Source: Streptomyces fumigatiscleroticus
GTDB lineage: Bacteria > Actinomycetota > Actinomycetes > Streptomycetales > Streptomycetaceae
NCBI RefSeq assembly: GCF_014647975.1
Contig: NZ_BMQF01000007.1
Location: 62,001 to 126,000 of the forward strand
Reading direction: 5' to 3'
DNA length: 64,000 nucleotides
The notes below the pieces were generated by a model, which saw nothing but the letters and a program-made list of their open reading frames with translations, did not search any database and had not been told where the DNA came from. The position numbers and the translations under genes are program-made. Position 1 is the first letter of the stretch. Each line of letters starts with the position of its first letter. This document shows positions 16,615 through 23,236 of the stretch, piece after piece.

Positions 16615-16919
16615 TGGCGAAGAAGAGCAAGATCGCAAAGAACGAGCAGCGGCGGGCGGTCGTCGCGCGGTACGCCGCGCGGCGTGCGGAGCTGAAGGAG
16701 ATCCTCCGCCGGCCGTCCAGCACGGAGGCCGAGCGGCTGGCCGCCCGGCGCGAGCTGAGCCGGCAGCCGCGCGACGCCAGCGCCACCCGCGTACGCAACC
16801 GCGACCAGGTGGACGGGCGCCCGCGCGGTTACCTCCGCGCCTTCGGGCTGTCCCGGGTCGGGCTGCGCGAACAGGCGCACGCCGGACATCTGCCCGGGGT
16901 GCGCAAGGCGTCCTGGTAG
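16614..16919 (+). CDS. rpsN: 30S ribosomal protein S14, zinc-independent (long) form
   Basis: 101-aa S14 of the long, zinc-free class (MAKKSKIAKNEQRR at the N-terminus; RPRGYLRAFGLSRVGLREQAHAG at the C-terminus). No cysteines. Coupled to rpmB by a TGATG junction. With rpmB it forms the plus-strand half of the divergent zinc-responsive cluster. Confidence 0.95.
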   Translation: MAKKSKIAKNEQRRAVVARYAARRAELKEILRRPSSTEAERLAARRELSRQPRDASATRVRNRDQVDGRPRGYLRAFGLSRVGLREQAHAGHLPGVRKASW

Positions 16920-16973
16920 CTTGCTGCGGTCCTCGGGCCGACCCGGCCGTCCGGCTACAGCTTGGAGCGTGAA

Positions 16974-17642
16974 GTGACTTCGGTGAACAGGACGACTGCG
17001 GCGGCCACGGAGACGGCGGCGGCTACGGTGACGGCGGCAGCCATGGTGACGGCGGCTACGGTGACGATGGCGGCCACGGAGACGGCGGCAGCCACGGAGA
17101 CGGCGGCAGCCACGGAGGGTGTTCCGCGCCGCCCGCGTGGGGCGGGGCGCCGGCGGATACGGGTGGCGGCCGCCGCCGCGACGCTGGCGGGCGCGCTCGC
17201 GCTGACCGCGTGCGGCGAGGGCGACGGGTCCGACGACGACGCCACGGACGCGGCCTCGGCCACCCCCACCGCGTCCGCGAGCGCGGACACCGGCGGCTCC
17301 ACCGGCGGGTCGGCGTCCGCCCCGGCCGACGAACTGGAGGGCAGCTGGGTCACCACGGCGGACGGCAAGGCCGTGGCTCTGATGATCAACGGCGAGCAGG
17401 CCGGGCTCTTCGCCACCGGCGGGACCGTGTGCAGCGGCACCGCGGGCGAGCAGTCGGGCACGCGCACGATCCGCCTGAAGTGCACCGACGGCAGCGACGA
17501 CCGGGCGTCGGGGAAGGTCGCCTCCGTCAGCGGGACCACGCTGAGGATCACGTGGGACGGCGCGCTCGGCGAGGAGACGTACACCAAGGCCGAGGGCGGG
17601 CAGCTGCCGACCGGACTGCCGACGGCGAGTCTCGGGTCCTGA
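16974..17642 (+). CDS. Putative lipoprotein with repetitive N-terminal extension
   Basis: 222 aa from the GTG at 16974 (GGAG six bases upstream). A lipobox LALTAC (about residues 69-74) shows it is a lipoprotein. Unusually, about 45 residues of Ala/Thr-rich repeats (TAAATETAAATVTAAA type, encoded by 15-18-bp units) precede the signal peptide, so a later start near the RRPRGAGRRRIR segment is possible. The mature part is a Ser/Thr/Asp linker then a small domain with two cysteines (GGTVCSGTAG, IRLKCTDG). Function unknown. Confidence 0.65.
   Translation: MTSVNRTTAAATETAAATVTAAAMVTAATVTMAATETAAATETAAATEGVPRRPRGAGRRRIRVAAAAATLAGALALTACGEGDGSDDDATDAASATPTASASADTGGSTGGSASAPADELEGSWVTTADGKAVALMINGEQAGLFATGGTVCSGTAGEQSGTRTIRLKCTDGSDDRASGKVASVSGTTLRITWDGALGEETYTKAEGGQLPTGLPTASLGS
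16998..17117 (+). repeat. Tandem 15-18-bp repeats inside the lipoprotein 5' coding region
   Basis: Six to seven units of the type GGCGGCAGCCACGGAGAC / GGCGGCTACGGTGAC. They keep the reading frame and encode the Ala/Thr repeats before the signal peptide. Confidence 0.8.
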
Positions 17643-17752
17643 CGGGCGCCGACCGGACTGCCGACGGCGAATGCCGGGACCTGTAGGGCCCGACGGGCGC
17701 CGGCCCGACTGCCGACGGCGAGTGCCGGGACCTGTAGGGCCCGACGGGCGCC
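17609..17752 (+). repeat. Imperfect 42-51-bp direct repeats spanning the 3' end of the lipoprotein gene
   Basis: Three head-to-tail copies: 17609-17650 (containing the stop codon), 17651-17701 and 17702-17752. They share CGACTGCCGACGGCGA-type cores and end with GACGGGCGCC. The last two copies are nearly identical. Confidence 0.8.
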
Positions 17753-18056
17753 GCACCGCCCCCGTACGACGGGGTTGCCGGGGCGGCGGGCGGTGGGACG
17801 GCGGGGCCGCCGGAATGGCGGGCGCCGGGACGCCGGGGCGAGGAGGGCGGCGGGGCCGCCGGGACGTCGGGACGCCGGGACGAGGAAGCCGTTGGCCCAC
17901 CGGGAGGGCGGGGCGAGGAGACCGCGGGGCCGGCGAGGCGGCGGGGCGAGGAAACCGCGGGGCCGCCGGGACGGTGGGGGCGGGGAGGCGGCGTGCGGGT
18001 GGATACGTGATGATCCTTGCACCCGACCACCGGCCTCACGTCTCCAGAGGAACCCC
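17753..18056. other. G-rich intergenic stretch, no gene seen
   Basis: About 300 bp very rich in G runs on the plus strand, with repeated motifs such as GCCGGGACGCCGGG and GGCGAGGA. The runs GGGG-n-GGGG suggest G-quadruplex potential. ORFs across it are repeat artefacts. The promoter of the DUF4232 gene must lie near its end. Confidence 0.55.
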
Positions 18057-18596
18057 ATGCGCGCCACCGCCCCGCTCGCCGTCGCCGCCGCCCTCGCCGC
18101 GGCCCTGTCCCTGACCGCCTGTGACGACGGGAGCGGGGACGACACCGGCAGCGGTACGACCGCCACCGCCCGCACCGGCGCCGCCTGCGCGATCGACGAC
18201 CTGGACGTGCGGGTCGACGCGAGCCCGGCGCCGGCCGCCGGGGACACGGGCACCGTCTCCGTCACCGTCACCAACGGCGGCTCCGCGTGCACGCTCGACG
18301 GCTTCCCGGCCGTCACCCTGAAGGCCGGCGACGCCTCGGCGGACGTGCCGCAGGACGAGGCCGCCACGGCGCAGAAGATGACCCTGGACGAGGGCGCCGC
18401 CGCCTCGTTCACCGTCACCTACGTACGGGGCGCGACGGGCGCCGCCACCGGCCTCGCGGCGAAGACGGCCGAGTTCGCGCTGCCGGGCGCCTCCGCAACG
18501 CACAGCTTCCCGTGGTCGTACGGCGAGGTGGCGTTGAAGGGCGACACGAAGGCGCCGGACGCCTCGGTGAGCCCCTTCCAGCAGAACGGCGACTGA
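18057..18596 (+). CDS. DUF4232-type lipoprotein
   Basis: 179 aa with a signal peptide and lipobox LSLTAC (about residues 17-22), a short acidic linker, then a DUF4232-like beta-sandwich pattern (CAIDDLDVRVDASPAPAAGDTGTVSVTVTN, CTLDGFPAVTL). Two cysteines in the domain probably pair. The ATG follows AGAGGAAC. It is a cell-surface protein of unknown function. Confidence 0.82.
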   Translation: MRATAPLAVAAALAAALSLTACDDGSGDDTGSGTTATARTGAACAIDDLDVRVDASPAPAAGDTGTVSVTVTNGGSACTLDGFPAVTLKAGDASADVPQDEAATAQKMTLDEGAAASFTVTYVRGATGAATGLAAKTAEFALPGASATHSFPWSYGEVALKGDTKAPDASVSPFQQNGD

Positions 18597-18614
18597 CCGA
18601 CGCCCCAGGGACAT

Positions 18615-18643
18615 CTCCGAGGCGCCTCAAGGGCGCCTCGGAG
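18615..18643. terminator. Bidirectional hairpin between convergent genes
   Basis: Perfect 12-bp stem CTCCGAGGCGCC with a 5-nt loop, midway between the stop of the DUF4232 gene and the stop of the DUF2786 gene. Confidence 0.8.
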
Positions 18644-18658
18644 CGCCTGGAAGACGCC

Positions 18659-19789
18659 TCAGGGCAGCCGCGGCCGGGAACCGACCCGCGCCCGGTCCGC
18701 GGCCCTGATCCCCTCCGTCCAGCCCGCCTCGTCGCCGGCGCCGCGCAGACGGGTCGTGGTCGTCTCGGGGAACATCCGCTCCAGACGGTCGGTGACCGCC
18801 ACCTCGCGGGAGGCGAGCACCGGCAGGAGGTCGGCGCTCGCGCCGGTGTCGGCGGCGGCCTGCTCGGCGGCGGCGCGCAGACGGGTGCCGATGCGGTGGG
18901 CGTAGGCCGCGAGGAAGGACTGCCGGAAGGTCTTGGTCCGCTTGCGGCCGCCCGCCCGCTGTGCGGCCTCGGCCTTGGTCATCGCGGCGCCGGCCTGCAC
19001 CAGGAGCGAGGTGTGGAGCAGCTCGACCGCTTCCAGGTCCGCCTCGAAGCCGACCACGGTGGAGAAGCCGAAGGGCTCGTGCCACACGGCCCGGCAGTGG
19101 TTGGCGGCGGCGACCGCGTCCAGCAGCACCGCCTTGGCCTGCTCGTACGGCGGCTCGACACCGATCCGGCAGGCGCCCGGGGTGTCGGGCGAGGGCGCCC
19201 CTGCCGTCAGCAGCGCCTCGTCGATGCTGTGCCGGGCCATCAGCTCCTGGGCCTTGGCGGTCAGCGCCTCCGCCTCCTCCGGATAGGCGGTCCCCTCCGC
19301 CTTGGCGAGCAGCGCGCGGATACGGGCGTAGGGGTCGCCCCGGCCCGGACGTGACTCCGCGCGGGGGCCGGGCGCGGGCTCGTCCAGCGGTTCCAGGGCG
19401 GGCAGGCGCACCAGCAGGCGGTACAGCTCAAGCACGGCGGTGGCGTAGGAGAAACGGTCGGTGCGCGGCGGCGCCCCGGCGGGCAGTTCCTCCAGCTGAG
19501 CGGCCCAGCGGCGACCGCGCGGGCGGTCCTGCGGCGCCTGCGCCCGGATCAGCTCCGCCACCAGGCGCACATGGAGGTCGTCCAGCTCGCGGCGCACCAT
19601 GCGCACGACGTCGGCGGGCTGCCAGCCGCGCCGCCACGCCGTCGCCACGAACTCCTCGCCCCGGCGCGCCAGTTCCGCGTCCGCCGACGCATCGGCGGCG
19701 AGCAGGGAGGCGGCGGTGTCGAGACCGCTGTCGGTGGTGTCGTACAGGGCGGCCCGCAAGGCGCGGTCGACGGTGGGAGGTGTGCTCAC
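18659..19789 (-). CDS. DUF2786 domain protein
   Basis: 376 aa. The DUF2786 motif is RIRALLAKAEGTAYPEEAEALTAKAQELMARHSID at roughly residues 150-185. The C-terminal half resembles the partner domain common in actinobacterial and phage DUF2786 proteins (FRQSFLAAYAHRIGTRLR). Function is unknown. The GTG at 19789 (VSTPPTVDRAL) is preferred as the last start before conserved sequence; no strong Shine-Dalgarno is seen. It is divergent from the LysE-type exporter. Confidence 0.78.
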   Translation of the reverse strand: MSTPPTVDRALRAALYDTTDSGLDTAASLLAADASADAELARRGEEFVATAWRRGWQPADVVRMVRRELDDLHVRLVAELIRAQAPQDRPRGRRWAAQLEELPAGAPPRTDRFSYATAVLELYRLLVRLPALEPLDEPAPGPRAESRPGRGDPYARIRALLAKAEGTAYPEEAEALTAKAQELMARHSIDEALLTAGAPSPDTPGACRIGVEPPYEQAKAVLLDAVAAANHCRAVWHEPFGFSTVVGFEADLEAVELLHTSLLVQAGAAMTKAEAAQRAGGRKRTKTFRQSFLAAYAHRIGTRLRAAAEQAAADTGASADLLPVLASREVAVTDRLERMFPETTTTRLRGAGDEAGWTEGIRAADRARVGSRPRLP

Positions 19790-19898
19790 GTGGCGATGGT
19801 GCCACGGCGGCAAGAGCCGTCCGCCCGGTGCCCTCGGGTGCCCTCCTCGCGTCTCAGTCCGCGAAATACGGTCGTCACCGTCACGGCCTGCTCCGAGC

Positions 19899-20540
19899 AT
19901 GGCGCACATGGTGGACATGTCTCTGTACACGGCGTTCCTCGTCGCCGCTTTCCTGCTGTGTGTCTCTCCGGGCCCGGACATGATGTTCATCGTGGCCATG
20001 GGCGGTCGGGGCGGCCCCGCCGCCGGGGTGATGGCCGCGTGCGGTGTGGCCTGCGCGATGCTGGTGCACGCGGTGGCTGCGGCGCTCGGTCTGTCGGCGC
20101 TGTTCACAGCCCTGCCGCTGCTGTACCACGCGCTGCGCTGGGTGGGCGCGGCCTATCTGCTGTACCTGGCGGTGAAGGCCTTCCGGGACCGTGCGCTGCC
20201 CGGCGGGGGCGGCGGCGCAGCCAAGGGGGCGGGCCTGCGGCGGGCCTTCTGGCAGGGCGCCGTCACCAATCTGCTCAACCCCAAGGTGATCCTCTTCAAC
20301 GTGGCGTTCCTTCCGCAGTTCGTGGACCCCTCCCTCGGCCACGTCCCCGGCCAGCTGCTGCTGCTCGGGTTCACGATCGTGGTGATGGGCCTGCTGTGCG
20401 ACAGCGCCGTCGGACTGCTGTCCGGACGTCTGGCCTCCCTCCTCGGGCGCAGCGCGCGGGTGAACCGGGCGGTGAACGTCCTGTCCGGCACGGTGTTCAC
20501 GGGGCTCGCGGTACGCCTGGTGGCCTCCTCCCCGAAGTGA
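19899..20540 (+). CDS. LysE/RhtB family amino acid exporter
   Basis: 213-aa membrane protein with six predicted hydrophobic segments. It has the LysE-family N-terminus FLLCVSPGPDMMFI and the conserved LNPKVILFNVAFLPQFV segment. Family members export amino acids such as lysine, homoserine or threonine; the substrate is not predictable. The start could be any of three nearby ATGs (19899, 19908, 19917); MSLYTAFLVA at 19917 would give 207 aa. Confidence 0.85.
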   Translation: MAHMVDMSLYTAFLVAAFLLCVSPGPDMMFIVAMGGRGGPAAGVMAACGVACAMLVHAVAAALGLSALFTALPLLYHALRWVGAAYLLYLAVKAFRDRALPGGGGGAAKGAGLRRAFWQGAVTNLLNPKVILFNVAFLPQFVDPSLGHVPGQLLLLGFTIVVMGLLCDSAVGLLSGRLASLLGRSARVNRAVNVLSGTVFTGLAVRLVASSPK

Positions 20541-20560
20541 CCCGCACCTGTCGTCGGGTT

Positions 20561-20608
20561 GTCAACTCGCGGTTGACGCTCGCCGCCTGTCAACCTACGG
20601 TTGACGCA
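20561..20608 (+). promoter_or_regulatory. Promoter with two identical-arm operators at a leaderless start
   Basis: Two inverted repeats, GTCAAC-N5-GTTGAC, lie at 20561-20577 and 20589-20605, 28 bp apart centre to centre. They overlap a near-consensus promoter: TTGACG (20573-20578), a 17-bp spacer, and TACGGT (20596-20601). The expected transcription start coincides with the ATG at 20608, and there is no Shine-Dalgarno sequence. Confidence 0.75.
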
Positions 20609-21351
20609 TGTCGACGAACCCGAACATCACGTCGTCGGTACGCCTCGACGACCTCATCGCAGCCATCAAGAAGGTGCACACCGAACCCCTCGAACAGCTC
20701 CAGGACGCGGTGCTCGCCGGAGAGCACCTCGGCGAGGTGGCCGACCATCTGATCGGCCACTTCGTGGACCAGGCCCGGCGTTCGGGCGCCTCCTGGACGG
20801 ACATCGGCCAGAGCATGGGCGTCACCCGGCAGGCGGCGCAGAAGCGCTTCGTGCCCAAGGAGTCCGCGGACCTCGATCCGAACCAGGGCTTCAGCCGCTA
20901 CACCCCCCGCGCGCGCAGTGTCGTGATGGCCGCCCACAGCGCGGCGAAGGCCGCCGCCAACTCCGAGATCACGCCCGAGCACCTCGTCCTCGGTCTGCTC
21001 GCCGAGCCCGAGGGCTTCGCCGCCAAGGCGCTGGCGGAACAGGGCGCCTCCTCGGACGCGGTCGTCGCGGCCGCGACGGCGGCGCTCCCGCCGGCCGCCG
21101 AGGCGCCCCCGGAGCTGGTGCCGTACAGCCCGGCGGCCAAGAAGGTCCTGGAGCTCACCTTCCGCGAAGCCCTCCGGCTCGGCCACAACTACATCGGCAC
21201 CGAGCACATCCTGCTCGCCCTGCTGGAGCACGAGAACGGCGAGGGCGTCCTGAGCGGCCTCGGCGTCGACAAGGACCGGACCGGACGGTTCGTGGCCGAC
21301 ATGCTGGCCCGGTTCGTGGAGACGCGCGAGCAGGAGGCGGGCACGGGCTGA
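20608..21351 (+). CDS. Stand-alone Clp N-domain protein with helix-turn-helix
   Basis: 247 aa. Residues 50-80 form a putative helix-turn-helix (SWTDIGQSMGVTRQAAQKRF). Residues 95-235 hold two Clp_N repeats (YTPRARSVVMAAHSAAK...ITPEHLVLGLL; KKVLELTFREALRLGHNYIGTEHILLALL) of the kind that recruits substrates to ClpC/ClpA. There is no AAA+ domain. It could be a DNA-binding regulator that is controlled by, or delivered to, the Clp protease. The ATG is two bases after an operator, so autoregulation through the helix-turn-helix is plausible. Confidence 0.85.
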   Translation: MSTNPNITSSVRLDDLIAAIKKVHTEPLEQLQDAVLAGEHLGEVADHLIGHFVDQARRSGASWTDIGQSMGVTRQAAQKRFVPKESADLDPNQGFSRYTPRARSVVMAAHSAAKAAANSEITPEHLVLGLLAEPEGFAAKALAEQGASSDAVVAAATAALPPAAEAPPELVPYSPAAKKVLELTFREALRLGHNYIGTEHILLALLEHENGEGVLSGLGVDKDRTGRFVADMLARFVETREQEAGTG

Positions 21352-21371
21352 CGGCCCACCGCTCCAGGACG

Positions 21372-21523
21372 CCGCCACTGCCGGACCGCCACTGCCGGAC
21401 CACCACTGCCGGACCACCACTGCCGGACCACCGCTGTCGGACGGACCGCCACTGTCGGCTGCGGTGTCGGCCGCGGTGTCGGCCACCGGTGTCGGCCACC
21501 GGTGTCGGACCGCCACTGTCAGA
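21372..21523 (+). repeat. Tandem 12-14-bp repeats upstream of the DNA polymerase gene
   Basis: Five units of CC(A/G)CCACTGCCGGA (14 bp) from 21372 to 21441 are followed by degenerate CACCGGTGTCGG-type 12-13-bp units. The array fills the space between the ClpN gene and the polymerase gene. No ORF uses it. Confidence 0.8.
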
Positions 21524-21544
21524 CCCCCCTGCGACACTCGCACC

Positions 21545-23236
21545 ATGGCTGACCGGTGGGCGCTCGCTCCGGCCGGGGACGGCGGCGTGGACGTCGTCGC
21601 CCTCGGCCCCGACGGGCTGCCCGCCGGGCCGGTGCGGCGGGAGCCCGATCCGGCCGAGGCCGTACGGAGCCGCCCCGGTGTCACCCGGTGGGTGTGGCGG
21701 TCCACCGCCGAGGTCTACCCGCGTCTGCTCGCCACGGGGGTGCGAGTGGAGCGGTGCTACGACATCGAGGACGCCGAGACCCTCCTGCTCGGCCACGAGG
21801 GCCGCTACGGCGAACCCCGCTCGGCCGCCGCCGCCCTGGCCCGGCTGCGCGGCGGCCCCGTACCACCCGACCCGCCCCAGCGGCCGGCCGAGCCGGGCGC
21901 GCAGTCGCCGCTCTTCGAGCCGCAGGGCGTCCACCTGCCCCTGACGGACCTCGTCGCGGTCTACGCCGAGCAGCTGCGGCGGCACGACGCAGCCGCGCAC
22001 CCCGGCCGGATGCGGCTGCTGACGGCGGCCGAGTCGGCGGGGATGCTGGTGGCCGCCGAGATGAACCGCGCCGGACTGCCCTGGCGCGCCGACGTGCACC
22101 GCCAGGTGCTGCACGAACTGCTCGGCGAGCGGTATGCGGGCGGCGGCGAGCCACGCCGTCTGGCCGAACTGGCCGACGAGATCTCCGCCGCCTTCGGCCG
22201 CCGGGTGCGTCCCGATCTGCCCGCGGACGTGATCAAGGCGTTCGCGCAGGCCGGCATCAAGGTCAGATCGACCCGCCGCTGGGAACTCCGGTCCGTCGAC
22301 CACCCGGCCGTGCGGCCCCTGCTCGAGTACAAGAGGCTGTACCGGATCTGGGTGGCCCACGGCTGGTCGTGGCTCCAGGACTGGGTGCGCGACGGACGGT
22401 TCCGGCCCGAGTTCCTGGCCGGCGGTACGGTCACCGGGCGGTGGGTGACCAACGGCGGGGGCGCGCTCCAGATCCCCAAGGTCATCCGGCGGGCCGTCGT
22501 CGCCGACCCGGGCTGGTGCCTCGTCGTCGCCGACGCCGACCAGATGGAGCCGCGCGTGCTGGCGGCCATCTCCCGCGACCCGGGCCTGATGGAGGTGGCC
22601 GGGCGGGAGACCGACCTGTACCAGTCGGTCTCCGACCGGGCCTTCTCCGGCGACCGCGACCAGGCCAAGATCGCCGTGCTCGGCGCGGTGTACGGGCAGA
22701 CCTCCGGCGACGGCCTGAAGAACCTCGCCGCGCTCAGACGCCGCTTCCCCCAGGCGGTGGCGTACGTCGACGATGCGGCCCGCGCCGGTGAGGAGGGCCG
22801 GCTCGTGCGGACCTGGCTGGGACGGACCTGCCCGCCGGCCGCCCGGACCGGCGACGACGCGGCCGAGGAGGCGGGCATCCCCCAGGACGAGCATCCGGAC
22901 GCCCCCGGCCCGCAGGAGTGGGTGCCGGGCTACGCCTCCACCGACGCCCGCGCCCGTGGCCGCTTCGCGCGCAACTTCGTCGTCCAGGGCAGCGCCGCCG
23001 ACTGGGCCCTGTTGCTGCTCGCCGCGCTGCGGCAGGCCTGTGCGGGGATGGCGGCCGAGCTGGTCTTCTTCCAGCACGACGAGGTGATCGTGCACTGTCC
23101 GAAGGAGGAGGCCGACGCGGTCGTGACGGCGATCCGCGAGGCGGCGGAGCTGGCCGGGCGGCTGACGTTCGGGGAGACCCCGGTGCGGTTCCCGTTCACG
23201 ACGGCGGTGGTGGAGTGCTACGCGGACGCCAAGTGA
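21545..23236 (+). CDS. Short family A DNA polymerase
   Basis: 563-aa Pol I-like protein. Polymerase motif A reads VVADADQMEPRVLAA, motif B (O-helix) RDQAKIAVLGAVYGQTSG, and motif C FFQHDEVIVHCP, so the two catalytic acidic residues and the K/Y of the O-helix are kept. It is much shorter than Pol I, has no 5' nuclease domain, and I cannot see a clear Asp-rich 3'-5' exonuclease, although homologues are often labelled bifunctional exonuclease/polymerase. Probably a repair or translesion enzyme. Its stop abuts that of the convergent regulator in a shared TGATCA. Confidence 0.85.
   Translation: MADRWALAPAGDGGVDVVALGPDGLPAGPVRREPDPAEAVRSRPGVTRWVWRSTAEVYPRLLATGVRVERCYDIEDAETLLLGHEGRYGEPRSAAAALARLRGGPVPPDPPQRPAEPGAQSPLFEPQGVHLPLTDLVAVYAEQLRRHDAAAHPGRMRLLTAAESAGMLVAAEMNRAGLPWRADVHRQVLHELLGERYAGGGEPRRLAELADEISAAFGRRVRPDLPADVIKAFAQAGIKVRSTRRWELRSVDHPAVRPLLEYKRLYRIWVAHGWSWLQDWVRDGRFRPEFLAGGTVTGRWVTNGGGALQIPKVIRRAVVADPGWCLVVADADQMEPRVLAAISRDPGLMEVAGRETDLYQSVSDRAFSGDRDQAKIAVLGAVYGQTSGDGLKNLAALRRRFPQAVAYVDDAARAGEEGRLVRTWLGRTCPPAARTGDDAAEEAGIPQDEHPDAPGPQEWVPGYASTDARARGRFARNFVVQGSAADWALLLLAALRQACAGMAAELVFFQHDEVIVHCPKEEADAVVTAIREAAELAGRLTFGETPVRFPFTTAVVECYADAK

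Noticed and set aside
17775..18056. Upstream extension of the DUF4232 reading frame.
   Set aside because: The extension is translated G-rich repeat; the ATG at 18057 has a good ribosome-binding site and starts directly with a signal peptide.
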